NCBI RefSeq assembly: GCF_025717515.1
Contig: NZ_JAJIRN010000006.1
Location: 124,001-188,000, forward strand
Direction of reading: 5' to 3'
Length of the DNA: 64,000 nucleotides
Source of the DNA: Roseateles oligotrophus
GTDB lineage: Bacteria; Pseudomonadota; Gammaproteobacteria; Burkholderiales; Burkholderiaceae_C
The notes under the pieces were generated by a model. It had not been told where the DNA came from and searched no databases. It saw only the letters and a list, made by a program, of their open reading frames with translations. Positions 1 through 8,443 of this stretch are shown piece by piece; the first letter of the stretch is position 1, and every line of letters begins with the position of its first letter. A program made the translations under genes and the position numbers.

Positions 1-1
1 A

Positions 2-1057
2 TGGCGCTGGGACGGCGACACCGTGCTGGGCGCGCAGGTCGGCTGGCAGATGCTGGAGCAGCTGGAGCTGGTCTGGCAAGTCCAGTTACGCGACGATTTG
101 GTGGACCGGTTTTCACCCAGCACCGAATGGGCCTATCTGGGCTGGCGACCCAGTGCTGACTGGTCAGTGCGACTCGGGCGTCAGCCCTTGCCGATTTTCC
201 TGCACTCGGAGACACGTCGGGTCGGCTTCGCGCACACCACGGTGCGGCCCATGGCGGCAGTCTATGGGCTCAATGGCAGCGAGCCGGTGGACGGCATCAA
301 CGCCAGCTGGAGCAACCCGGCCTTGGGCGGCAACTTGACCCTGGATTTGGGAGCGGGCAGCAACTCGGTCAGCTTGCCGCGCGGCCGGGTCGACACCAAG
401 TCATTGCTGGCCAGTACTTTGCGCTGGCAGCGCGAAGGTTTGTCGCTGCGCATGGGTCTGGCTTCCTACCGTTTTGACCTGCATGAAGCCAGCCTGGAAG
501 CACAGTTCGAGGCCCTCAAGCAGCCCGGCAGCCCCTGCAGCAACTGCGCCAGCGTGCTGCCGGAGCGTGCGCGCACCCGCGATATCGAGGGTCACCTGAT
601 CAATATCGGCCTGAATTGGGAAAGCGGTGACTGGACCCTCACCGCGGAGGCCATGCAGCGCGGCGGCAACTCGATATTCAGCGCCGAGATCGGGGCCTGG
701 TATGCCTTGGTGGCGCGGCGCTTCGGCCAGCTGACACCCTATTTCTCCGTCGGGGCCTCACGTTATTCTGAGGCGCCGCTGGGCCTGCAAGCCAAGGCGG
801 GCAGCGGCCCGGGGACTGTTCAGGCGATCGCAGGTTTTGACCGGCGCCTGCAGAGTCCCTGGGGTCGTCGCGTCGAGCTGCTCGGCTTGCGCTGGGACTT
901 CACCGAGAAGGCCGCCCTGAAGTTTCAGTACGAGCATTGGACGGCCACCCAAGACAGCAGCACGCCGCACGACGGCGAGATCCGCTTGACGGCCGGCAGC
1001 CCTGTGTGGGATGGCAAGGCCCAAATGCTGACGGTCAGCCTGGACTTCGTGTTCTGA
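2..1057 (+). CDS. Porin-like outer membrane beta-barrel protein (5' partial)
   Basis: The frame is open from base 2, so the true start and signal peptide lie outside the window; a GTG at 23 is an internal codon, not a convincing start. About 350 residues are visible. They alternate short amphipathic strands with turns and end in the aromatic C-terminus VSLDFVF, which is typical of outer membrane barrels. Stretches such as WDGDTVLGAQ, RLGRQPLPIF and RRVGFAHTTVRP resemble a family of proteobacterial porins usually encoded next to a PstS-like binding protein. The next gene starts 10 bases downstream, so the two are probably cotranscribed. The solute cannot be read from sequence. Confidence 0.75.
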   Translation, partial: WRWDGDTVLGAQVGWQMLEQLELVWQVQLRDDLVDRFSPSTEWAYLGWRPSADWSVRLGRQPLPIFLHSETRRVGFAHTTVRPMAAVYGLNGSEPVDGINASWSNPALGGNLTLDLGAGSNSVSLPRGRVDTKSLLASTLRWQREGLSLRMGLASYRFDLHEASLEAQFEALKQPGSPCSNCASVLPERARTRDIEGHLINIGLNWESGDWTLTAEAMQRGGNSIFSAEIGAWYALVARRFGQLTPYFSVGASRYSEAPLGLQAKAGSGPGTVQAIAGFDRRLQSPWGRRVELLGLRWDFTEKAALKFQYEHWTATQDSSTPHDGEIRLTAGSPVWDGKAQMLTVSLDFVF

Positions 1058-1067
1058 GTCGGAGTCC

Positions 1068-2231
1068 ATGCACATGTACATGCTCACCCTACTTCGACCT
1101 TTTCAGAGATGCTTGCTGCGGTGTTTGCTGACTAGCGTTGCACTGCTGACGCTAGGCATGCCGCTGCGCTCGCAGGCGCAAGCACAGGCACCTGCGCAAG
1201 AGCGGCCCGCGCTGCGGGTGGCGGTCTCACGGTCATTGGCGCCGCCGTTTGCCGTCTGGCGCGACAACCAAGCGGTGGGCGGCATCGACGTCGAAATTGC
1301 CCAAGCGGTCGCGACGCAGCTCAAAACTAATGTCGAATTCATTGCCCTGCCCCGACTGCGGGTCGAGACGGCCTTGAGCAATGGTGAAGCGGACATGGCC
1401 TGCAATCTGAGCCCCCTCAACCTGCCCAAGGAAGAAGCCCTGGCGCAAAGCGCCGAGCTGTTCGAGTTGCAAGAAATGCTCAGCGGCCACCCTGGCGCCC
1501 CGGGCGTAGATAAGGCCGAGCAAATAGCGCCAGGCACTGTGGTGGGCACCTTGCAGGGTCAGGCCTACGGGACCTTGGAGCCCTTGTTCGCGCAGGGTCG
1601 CCTCAAACGCGACGATGCGCTGGACGAAGAACGCCTCTTGATCAAACTGGCCAAAGATCGTCACCCTTACGGCATCGGCAACCGCGAGGTGCTGGGCTGG
1701 TTCGTCGCCCAGGGCGGCGAAGACAAGCTCGCCTCCTGGCGCTTGCCGCTGGGCGTTCGGCCCTATCGCTGTACCTTCTCGCCGCGCGGGCGTTTCGATG
1801 CGCGCCAACTCAACGCGGCGCTGGAGCAATTGCAGGCCAATGGCCGCATTGCGCAGATCAGCGCCGCGCATTCGCGGGCGACCGTGGCCGTGGTGGTTTC
1901 GGTCCAAAGCGGAGTTCGCGATGTCAACCGTTCGGCGCTGGTTGATCTGTTCATGGGGCGCAGCAGCCTGCTGGGCGCCCACCTGCCGGCGGAGCCGGTG
2001 ATGAGCATCGGGCCGGAGCGCCAGCAGTTCCTCGGCGCGGTCTTGCAGCGCGAAGCGGCCCAGTTCCGCGCCGCCTGGGCCGTGCAGCAATTTGGCGGCC
2101 GGCGTCGGGCGCCGCTCGAATTGGGCAATGCCGAGGCCATGAAGAGTCATTTGCAAGCACATGCCCAGGCTGTCGGCTTCTTGCCGCTGGCCCTGGTCGA
2201 CAGCTCCCTGCGCATCATCTATTTGCCCTAA
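1068..2231 (+). CDS. Two-domain periplasmic binding protein: SBP_bac_3 fused to a PstS-like half
   Basis: A 387-residue exported protein. Residues 1 to about 38 form a signal peptide ending in Ala/Gln repeats (SQAQAQA). Residues 47-260 resemble the amino-acid type extracellular binding fold: LRVAVSRSLAPPF at the start, GGIDVEIAQAVA, then a GTLQGQAYG hinge region. Residues 270-387 resemble the short phosphate-binding-like (PBP) modules that often accompany porins (DVNRSALVDLFMG, then QREAAQFRAAW and GFLPLALV). No permease or ATPase lies nearby, so it is probably a sensor or periplasmic partner rather than a transporter subunit. It starts 10 bases after the porin stop and is followed 12 bases later by a PAS-LuxR regulator. 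An ATG at 1074 is an alternative start. Confidence 0.7.
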   Translation: MHMYMLTLLRPFQRCLLRCLLTSVALLTLGMPLRSQAQAQAPAQERPALRVAVSRSLAPPFAVWRDNQAVGGIDVEIAQAVATQLKTNVEFIALPRLRVETALSNGEADMACNLSPLNLPKEEALAQSAELFELQEMLSGHPGAPGVDKAEQIAPGTVVGTLQGQAYGTLEPLFAQGRLKRDDALDEERLLIKLAKDRHPYGIGNREVLGWFVAQGGEDKLASWRLPLGVRPYRCTFSPRGRFDARQLNAALEQLQANGRIAQISAAHSRATVAVVVSVQSGVRDVNRSALVDLFMGRSSLLGAHLPAEPVMSIGPERQQFLGAVLQREAAQFRAAWAVQQFGGRRRAPLELGNAEAMKSHLQAHAQAVGFLPLALVDSSLRIIYLP

Positions 2232-2243
2232 CTCGCCGCTTCA

Positions 2244-2789
2244 ATGCCACTTGACTACCGCACTGCCTTTGATTTGGCGCCGATTGGCCTGGTGCTGTCG
2301 GCCAATCGTTTGATCGTCGACTGCAACCGCCATTTGCTCAATATGTTCGGCGCCGAGCAAAACCAGCTGGTTGGCCGCAGTTTCGAGGTGCTTTACCCCA
2401 GCCTGATCGAGTTTGAACGCACCGGCGCGCGCATCGTCGCCAGTCTCGACGCCGGCGGCTTCTACGCCGATGACCGGGTGATGAAACGGGTCGGCAGCGG
2501 CGAGCTGTTCTGGTGCCATGTCTCGGGCCGAGCCTTGAACCCGGCCGACCCGCATGCGCAAGGCATTTGGAGCTTTGAGGATTTGTCGGCCCATCGCCAA
2601 CTGAAGGCCGACCTGACCGCACGCGAGCGCGAGATTGCCGCCCTGTTGATCGAGGGCCTGAGCAGCAAGATGATTGGTCGCCGGCTTGACATCAGCCCGC
2701 GCACGGTCGACGTGTACCGGGCACGCCTGATGAAAAAATACTCGGCGGCGTCAACGCCGGAGCTGATCCACAAGATGCTGAGCGCCTAG
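2244..2789 (+). CDS. PAS-LuxR family transcriptional regulator
   Basis: A 181-residue protein with an N-terminal PAS domain (about residues 5-112, including APIGLVLSANRLIVDCN and the WSFEDLSAHRQL end) and a C-terminal LuxR/GerE helix-turn-helix (about 117-180: LTAREREIAALL, then DISPRTVDVYRARLMKK). It has no receiver domain, so phosphorelay control is unlikely; the PAS fold may bind a ligand or cofactor. The gene lies 12 bases after the two-domain binding protein and is probably the third gene of the porin unit, which suggests local regulation of that locus. The signal is unknown. Confidence 0.85.
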   Translation: MPLDYRTAFDLAPIGLVLSANRLIVDCNRHLLNMFGAEQNQLVGRSFEVLYPSLIEFERTGARIVASLDAGGFYADDRVMKRVGSGELFWCHVSGRALNPADPHAQGIWSFEDLSAHRQLKADLTAREREIAALLIEGLSSKMIGRRLDISPRTVDVYRARLMKKYSAASTPELIHKMLSA

Positions 2790-2814
2790 ACTCGGTCGCG
2801 CAGGTTCAACACGC

Positions 2815-3030
2815 TCAATAGTGCGGAGGCAAGTCATCCATCAAACTGCGAAACACGGGCGGCCCTGACTCGGGCGCCTGTTGGCGCAGGGCAGCAAGCT
2901 CGCGCAGCAGCAAATCGATTTGTTCTTGTTGGCGCGTGATGATCAGGTTCAGCTGATCCAAGAGATCTTCGGAGAAGCTGGCCTTGATTTCCAGCTCGGT
3001 CAGGCGATGTTCGATATTTGTTGAGTCCAT
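2815..3030 (-). CDS. slyX: SlyX family protein
   Basis: A 71-residue protein predicted to be a coiled coil: MDSTNIEHRLTELEIKASF, then LLDQLNLIITRQQEQIDLL and a Pro-rich tail ending PPHY, the SlyX hallmark. The frame stays open upstream for 55 more codons, but SlyX proteins are about 70 residues long, so the ATG at 3030 fits best. An ATG at 3048 is the alternative; neither has a strong ribosome-binding site. The function of SlyX is still unclear. It is divergent from trhO, with a 221-base gap. Confidence 0.8.
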   Translation of the reverse strand: MDSTNIEHRLTELEIKASFSEDLLDQLNLIITRQQEQIDLLLRELAALRQQAPESGPPVFRSLMDDLPPHY

Positions 3031-3251
3031 GGCGGTATTGGACTTCATTCTGGCAAGCGCGCAGTTCAGCCCCAAACAAGCGTCCGGTCCGGTTTGATGC
3101 CGAGCAGCCGGTCGGTGCCCGCAGCCGCCATCCAAAGTGACACCCCGCGACTCAATTGAGCGCAGCCGGACCCCGCTGCGCGCTCCGCACTTCACTCTGC
3201 GTCCGCATTGCTCGGAATGAACACGGCCGCTTGCCTACAATTGCGCCAATC

Positions 3252-4049
3252 ATGCAAAACATCCTGCCCATTCTCAATATTTCGTCCTACAAGTTCGTCG
3301 GCCTGCCGGACTGCCACGCGCTGCGCGACAGCTTGTTCGAGCGGGCCGCCGCGCTGGACTTGAAGGGCACCGTGCTGCTGGCCGAGGAAGGCATCAATCT
3401 GTTTCTGGCCGGCAGCGCCGAAAACGTGCGCGCCTGGGTGACGGCACTGAAGGCCGACGGCCGGTTCGCCGACCTCGAGCCCAAGGAAAGCTGGAGCGAG
3501 GCCGTCCCGTTCAGGAAATTGCTGGTCAAGGTCAAGGCCGAAATCATCCGCATGAACCACCCGGCCATCCGGCCCGACGCGCTGCCGCGTGCGCCGACTC
3601 TCGCCCCGACGACGCTGGCGCGCTGGCTGGCGCAAGGCCATGACGACGAGGGTCGGCCGGTCGTGACGCTGGACACCCGCAATGCGTTCGAGATCGACTA
3701 CGGCACCTTTGAGGGCGCGATCGACTGGCGCATCAACAAATTCAGCGAATTCCCGCAGGCGGTGCAAGAGCACCGCGCCGAGTTGATGGGCAAGACCATC
3801 GTCAGCTTCTGCACCGGTGGCATCCGCTGCGAGAAGGCCGCCATCTACCTCGAACAACAAGGCCTGGACGGCCCGGTCTACCAACTCGAAGGCGGCATTC
3901 TCAAATACTTCGAGGAGGCCGGCGGCGCCCATTACCGGGGCGATTGCTTTGTGTTTGACCAGCGCGAGGCGCTCGACGCCGGCCTGCTCGCGTCAACGGA
4001 AATCTGCCGCCCGGCCAGCGAGGCTCACCGCGCCCCTGCCGAGGGATGA
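3252..4049 (+). CDS. trhO: tRNA uridine(34) hydroxylase TrhO (rhodanese domain)
   Basis: A 265-residue protein of the YceA/TrhO family, which makes 5-hydroxyuridine at tRNA position 34. An N-terminal acylphosphatase-like part (ISSYKFVGL, LAEEGINLFLAG, residues 11-105) is followed by a rhodanese domain (about 120-225). The presumed catalytic Cys187 lies in the loop CTGGIRCEK, with Cys193 nearby. The ATG at 3252 starts the conserved MQNILPILNISSYKF; the upstream extension to 3156 reads as unrelated sequence. It overlaps the next gene by the ATGA at 4046-4049, so translation is probably coupled. Confidence 0.9.
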   Translation: MQNILPILNISSYKFVGLPDCHALRDSLFERAAALDLKGTVLLAEEGINLFLAGSAENVRAWVTALKADGRFADLEPKESWSEAVPFRKLLVKVKAEIIRMNHPAIRPDALPRAPTLAPTTLARWLAQGHDDEGRPVVTLDTRNAFEIDYGTFEGAIDWRINKFSEFPQAVQEHRAELMGKTIVSFCTGGIRCEKAAIYLEQQGLDGPVYQLEGGILKYFEEAGGAHYRGDCFVFDQREALDAGLLASTEICRPASEAHRAPAEG

Positions 4050-5002
4050 GTCGCCTGGCGGAAAGCCTGCTGCGTGCGCTGGGCCTGCTTTTGCTGCTGG
4101 GCGCCTTGGGCTTCGCCGCCAGCAAGGCCCCCGATCGCCCACTGGAAAGTCTGGTCCTGCGCTGGGCACCGCCGCCCTCCGAGTTCATCGATTTGCAAGG
4201 GCAGTTGGTGCACTTGCGCGACCAGGGCCCGGCCGGCGACAAGCTCCCCATCGTGCTGATCCACGGCACCTCGGCCAGCCTGCACACCTGGGAGGGCTGG
4301 GTCAAGGAACTCTCGAAGACGCGCCGCGTCATCAGCTTTGATCTACCCGGTTTCGGGCTCACCGGTCCCGCTGCTTCGGGTGACTACAGCGCCGACGCTT
4401 ACGTCGAATTTGTGCGCAAGCTGCTCGATCATTTGCAGCTTGACCGGGTCGTGCTGGGCGGCAATTCGCTCGGCGGCGAGATCGCCTGGATGGTGGCAGC
4501 GGCCGCACCCGAACGGGTGGCCGCGCTGATCCTGGTCGACGCCGGCGGCTACGCCTTCACGCCCGAGTCGGTGCCGATCGGCTTTCAATTGGCCCGCCTG
4601 CCCGGTCTCGGGGTCTTGAGCGAGTACATGCTGCCGCGCTCCGTCATCGAGCACAGCGTCAAGAGTGTCTACGGCGATCCGGCCAAGATCAGCCCGGCGC
4701 TGCTTGAGCGTTATTACGAGTTGACCCTGCGCGCGGGCAACCGGGCCGCTTTGCGCCAGCGCATCAATCAGATGGTCTTGGGTGATCAAGCCGAACGCAT
4801 CAAGACCCTGCATCAGCCGACCTTGATCCTCTGGGGAGCCAAAGACAGGCTGATTCCGCCCAGCAACGGCGCGGCCTTCGCGCGCGATATTCCGGCCAGC
4901 CAACTGATTACGTTTCCCGGTTTGGGACATGTTCCGCAAGAAGAAGATCCGATCGCCACCGTTGCAACGGTGCAAAGCTTTCTCACTACGCTCAAACCCT
5001 AG
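4046..5002 (+). CDS. Alpha/beta hydrolase
   Basis: A 318-residue alpha/beta-hydrolase with a hydrophobic N-terminal segment (about residues 8-25) that may be a membrane anchor or signal. The oxyanion-hole motif is HGTSASLHTW (73-82), the nucleophile elbow GNSLGG holds Ser141, and the likely acid and base are Asp267 (WGAKDRLIP) and His295 (GLGHVPQEEDP). The substrate cannot be inferred; the fold includes esterases, epoxide hydrolases and lipases. It is coupled to trhO by a 4-base overlap. Confidence 0.8.
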   Translation: MSRLAESLLRALGLLLLLGALGFAASKAPDRPLESLVLRWAPPPSEFIDLQGQLVHLRDQGPAGDKLPIVLIHGTSASLHTWEGWVKELSKTRRVISFDLPGFGLTGPAASGDYSADAYVEFVRKLLDHLQLDRVVLGGNSLGGEIAWMVAAAAPERVAALILVDAGGYAFTPESVPIGFQLARLPGLGVLSEYMLPRSVIEHSVKSVYGDPAKISPALLERYYELTLRAGNRAALRQRINQMVLGDQAERIKTLHQPTLILWGAKDRLIPPSNGAAFARDIPASQLITFPGLGHVPQEEDPIATVATVQSFLTTLKP

Positions 5003-5064
5003 GTCCGCAAGCCCTATATCCATAGCAAGATGTAGGCTTTATTTTTCACACTCTTGGAGTAGCC

Positions 5065-5868
5065 ATGCAAAGACGTCATCTGATTGCCCTCGCCGCCATC
5101 GCCTGCAGTGCCTTGACCGGATTCACCGCCTTCAGCGCCCAAGCGCAAACCGCGGACATGAAAAAGATCCGCATTGGTGTCGAAGGTGCTTACCCGCCCT
5201 TCTCCGAAGTGGGTAAGGACGGCAAGGTCCAGGGCTTCGAGATCGACCTCGCCAATGCCTATTGCGCCGAAATGAAAGTCACATGCGAGATGGTTCAGGT
5301 CGACTTCGACGGTCTGATCCCGGCCCTGCAAGCCCGCAAGATCGACGCCATCATTGCCTCCTTGTCGATCACCGATGATCGCAAAAAGGCCATCGCCTTC
5401 TCCAATGCCTACTACAACACGCCGGCACGATTCGCCGGCAAGGCCGACGCCAAGCTCGACTTCACGCCCGCCGGCCTGAAGGGCAAGAAGATCGGCGTGC
5501 AGCGCGCGACCATCCATGAAACCTACGCCGCCGCGATCTTCAAGCAAAGCGAAATCGTCCGCTACGCGACCCAGGATCAGGCCTTTCTGGATCTGAAATC
5601 GGGCCGTATCGACCTGACCCTGGCCGACCTGGTGGCGATCGATCAAGGCTTTCTGGCCAAGCCGGACGGCAAGGGTTTCGCGATGGTTGGACCGAGCTAC
5701 GACGACGTCAAATACTTCGGCACCGGTTCAGGCGTCGGCATGCGCAAGGCCGATGAGAAGGTGCTGGGCAAGAAGTTCAATGACGCGATTGCAACGATCG
5801 CTGCCAACGGCACGTTCAAAAAGCTCAATGACAAATACTTCCCTTACGATCTCGCCCCGAAGAAGTAA
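5065..5868 (+). CDS. aotJ: Arginine/ornithine ABC transporter, periplasmic binding protein
   Basis: A 267-residue polar amino-acid binding protein of the HisJ/ArgT/AotJ type (SBP_bac_3). A Sec signal peptide ends near residue 27 (SAQAQTA). Family signatures follow: IRIGVEGAYPPFSEV, GFEIDLANAYC, VDFDGLIPALQARKID and ITDDRKKAIAFS. ATG 5065 is preceded by TTGGAGTAGCC, a good Shine-Dalgarno. It is the first gene of an operon with two permeases, an M14-type enzyme and an ATPase, the layout of Pseudomonas aotJQMOP. Arginine/ornithine specificity is inferred from that synteny. Confidence 0.88.
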   Translation: MQRRHLIALAAIACSALTGFTAFSAQAQTADMKKIRIGVEGAYPPFSEVGKDGKVQGFEIDLANAYCAEMKVTCEMVQVDFDGLIPALQARKIDAIIASLSITDDRKKAIAFSNAYYNTPARFAGKADAKLDFTPAGLKGKKIGVQRATIHETYAAAIFKQSEIVRYATQDQAFLDLKSGRIDLTLADLVAIDQGFLAKPDGKGFAMVGPSYDDVKYFGTGSGVGMRKADEKVLGKKFNDAIATIAANGTFKKLNDKYFPYDLAPKK

Positions 5869-5907
5869 TTGTTTCCAAATTGACAGATAGAAATTGAGAT
5901 AGCGCCA

Positions 5908-6612
5908 ATGGCTTTGCATGGCTTGTTGATTGACTTCCTGCCCAGCCTGTTCGAAGGGGCCGGGGTGACGCTGAGCGTAGCCCTGGCCTCAATGACGATG
6001 GCGATGACGCTGGGCCTGATGGGCGCCCTGGCCAAATTATCCAAATGGCGCTGGGCCCGTGGATTGGCCTATCTCTACACGACCTTGATTCGCGGCGTAC
6101 CGGACCTGGTTTTGATGTTGCTGATCTTCTATGGCGGCCAGATCGGCCTCAATGAGGCGCTGCTGGCGCTCGGCCACGAGGAGTACGTCGACATCAACCC
6201 TTATGTGGCCGGCGTGCTGACGATCGGTTTCATCTTCGGGGCCTACCTGACCGAAGCCTTCCGCGGCGCCTTCCTGGCGGTGCCGCCGGGTCAGCGCGAG
6301 GCCGGCCTGGCTTTCGGCTTGACGAACTGGCAGATTGCCTACCGCATCACCTTGCCGCAGATGTTTCGCCACGCGCTGCCGGGCTTGTCAAATAATTGGT
6401 TGGTGCTTATCAAGAGCACGGCCATCGTGTCGGTGATCGGTTTGTCCGACCTGATGACGCGCGGCCAGCAAGCGGCCGGCTCCACCCGTCAGCCCTTGAT
6501 GTTCTATATGGCGGTGGCGCTGATCTACCTGCTGTTCACGACGGCGTCCGAGTTCTTGTTCAACTGGCTTGAGCGGCGCTTCTCTACCGGTGTGAGAAAG
6601 AACGCCTTATGA
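5908..6612 (+). CDS. aotQ: Arginine/ornithine ABC transporter permease
   Basis: A 234-residue HisQ/AotQ-type inner membrane permease with about five predicted helices. The coupling-helix signature that contacts the ATPase is visible as EAFRGAFLAVPPGQREAGLA (about residues 114-133). RGVPDLVLMLLIFYGG is the usual early motif of this family. The last four bases overlap the next permease gene (ATGA, 6609-6612). It pairs with aotM as the heterodimeric channel. Confidence 0.88.
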   Translation: MALHGLLIDFLPSLFEGAGVTLSVALASMTMAMTLGLMGALAKLSKWRWARGLAYLYTTLIRGVPDLVLMLLIFYGGQIGLNEALLALGHEEYVDINPYVAGVLTIGFIFGAYLTEAFRGAFLAVPPGQREAGLAFGLTNWQIAYRITLPQMFRHALPGLSNNWLVLIKSTAIVSVIGLSDLMTRGQQAAGSTRQPLMFYMAVALIYLLFTTASEFLFNWLERRFSTGVRKNAL

Positions 6613-7295
6613 ATCTCGACACCATCATCGAGAACCTGCCGCTCTATCTGAGCGGAGCCTGGACCACCCTGCAATTGCTGCTGGTTTCGCTGCTGCTGGG
6701 CCTACTGTTTGCCGTGCCGCTGGGTGTGCTGCGCAGTCTGCGGGGCAGTTGGATCTCACGCGCGGTCTGGGTCTACACCTATGTGTTTCGCGGCACGCCG
6801 ATGCTGGTGCAGCTGTTCTTGGTCTATTACGGTCTGGCCCAGTTCGAGGCGGTGCAGCAGAGCGTGCTGTGGCCGTTTCTGAGTTCGGCCTGGTTCTGCG
6901 CCTGCCTGACTTTTGTGCTCAATACCTGCGCCTATACGACCGAGATCATCGCCGGCTCGATCAAGGCGCTGCCGGCCGGCGAGATCGAGGCGGCCAAGTC
7001 GATAGGCATGAGTCGATGGGTGATGTTTCGCCGCATTGTCTTGCCCTCGGCCTTGCGCCGCTCGCTGCCGGCCTATAGCAATGAGGCCATCTTCATGCTG
7101 CATGGCACCTCGCTGGCCAGCATCGTCACCATTCTTGATCTGACCGGCGCCGCCAGGCAGGTCAACTCGACCCACTACATCCCCTTCTCCGCCTTCATTA
7201 CCGCAGCGGTCTTTTACTTCTTGATGACGCTGACGCTGGTGGGCCTGTTCCACAAGGCCGAAGCGCGCTGGCTCAAGCCCTTGATGCCACGCTGA
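6609..7295 (+). CDS. aotM: Arginine/ornithine ABC transporter permease
   Basis: A 228-residue HisM/AotM-type permease with about five predicted membrane segments. YVFRGTPMLVQLFLVYYGL marks the family, and the ATPase-contact loop reads IIAGSIKALPAGEIEAAKS (around residues 117-135). Its start overlaps the end of aotQ by 4 bases, so translation is coupled. It is followed 11 bases later by aotO. Confidence 0.88.
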   Translation: MNLDTIIENLPLYLSGAWTTLQLLLVSLLLGLLFAVPLGVLRSLRGSWISRAVWVYTYVFRGTPMLVQLFLVYYGLAQFEAVQQSVLWPFLSSAWFCACLTFVLNTCAYTTEIIAGSIKALPAGEIEAAKSIGMSRWVMFRRIVLPSALRRSLPAYSNEAIFMLHGTSLASIVTILDLTGAARQVNSTHYIPFSAFITAAVFYFLMTLTLVGLFHKAEARWLKPLMPR

Positions 7296-7306
7296 TCCTC
7301 GCCACT

Positions 7307-8422
7307 ATGCAACTACAAAAACACGCCCTTCTTTCGCCCGCACCGGGCACCCAGCGCGAGCTGATCTCGCTGCATTACGGCAAGACCGGCGGCAGCAAAG
7401 CCTATATCCAAGCCTCTTTGCATGCCGACGAATTGCCCGGCATGCTGGTCGCCCATCATTTGCGCCTGAAGCTGAACGCCTTGCAGGCCGCCGGACGGAT
7501 CAGCGGCGAGATCATCCTGGTGCCGATGGCCAATCCGATCGGCTTGTCGCAATATTTGCTGCATATGCATCAAGGCCGTTTCGAGACCGGCAGCGGCGAG
7601 AACTTCAACCGCCATTACCCCGACCAGACCGAAGCGGCAGCGCTGGCGGCACAAGCGCAACTGGGCACCGACTCGGCCCATAACGTGCAGGTATTGCGGC
7701 GCGAGTTGAAGCAGGCAGTCGAAGCCTCTGTGGCCGACACCGAGTTGAAGTCGCTGCGCCGCACCTTGATGGCGCTGTCTTGCGATGCCGACATCGTGCT
7801 CGACCTGCACTGCGACGCGCAGGCCGTCATGCATCTCTACACCGAGACGCCCTGCTGGCCCGAATGCGAGGCGCTGGCCAATTACCTCGGCGCACGCGTG
7901 ACCTTGCTGGCGCAGGACTCCGGCGACAACCCGTTTGATGAGGCCTGCTCGCAGGTCTGGTGGAAATGGGCCAAGCGCTTTGAGGGCCGCTTCCCGATTC
8001 CGCAGGCTTGCCTCGCCGTAACGGTCGAGTTGCGCGGCGCCGCCGATGTGGAGCATGGCCTGGCTGAGGCGGACGCGCAAAACATTATCGATTTCCTTGG
8101 CTATCGCGGACTGATCAGCGGGGAGGTGCCGGCCATGCCCGCGGCCGCCGGCGATGCCCGCCCACTGGCGGGCTGCATGCCGATCAAGGCCGCGAGCGCC
8201 GGCGTGTTGACCTTTCTGCGTCAAGCCGGCGAGGCGGTCGCCGTCGGCGATGTGTTGGCCCATGTGATCTGCCCTTTGAGCGGCGCGGTTGCCGAGCTGA
8301 AGAGCCCTGTCGATGGCCTGTTTTTTGCCCGCGATTTTGTTCGTTTCGCGAGTGCCGGCATGACGGTCGCCAAGGTCGCGGGGCGCGAAGCATTGCGCAC
8401 CGGCAAATTGCTCAGTGCCTGA
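7307..8422 (+). CDS. aotO: Succinylglutamate desuccinylase/aspartoacylase-like protein with C-terminal lipoyl-like domain
   Basis: A 371-residue M14-type metallo-deacylase relative. Zinc ligands look intact: His39 and Glu42 (LHADE) and His168 (LDLHCD), with a probable catalytic Glu241 (VTVELRG). Residues 290-358 form a second region with paired Gly-rich hairpins (AASAGVLTFLRQAGEAVAVG, then LKSPVDGLFF) that resembles a barrel-sandwich hybrid (lipoyl-like) domain. It sits between the permeases and the ATPase of the aot operon, the place of aotO in Pseudomonas, where it is not known to be needed for uptake. The reaction and substrate are unknown; N-acyl amino acids are a reasonable guess. Confidence 0.8.
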   Translation: MQLQKHALLSPAPGTQRELISLHYGKTGGSKAYIQASLHADELPGMLVAHHLRLKLNALQAAGRISGEIILVPMANPIGLSQYLLHMHQGRFETGSGENFNRHYPDQTEAAALAAQAQLGTDSAHNVQVLRRELKQAVEASVADTELKSLRRTLMALSCDADIVLDLHCDAQAVMHLYTETPCWPECEALANYLGARVTLLAQDSGDNPFDEACSQVWWKWAKRFEGRFPIPQACLAVTVELRGAADVEHGLAEADAQNIIDFLGYRGLISGEVPAMPAAAGDARPLAGCMPIKAASAGVLTFLRQAGEAVAVGDVLAHVICPLSGAVAELKSPVDGLFFARDFVRFASAGMTVAKVAGREALRTGKLLSA

Positions 8423-8443
8423 GTTGAAACAAGAAAGCTCGAG

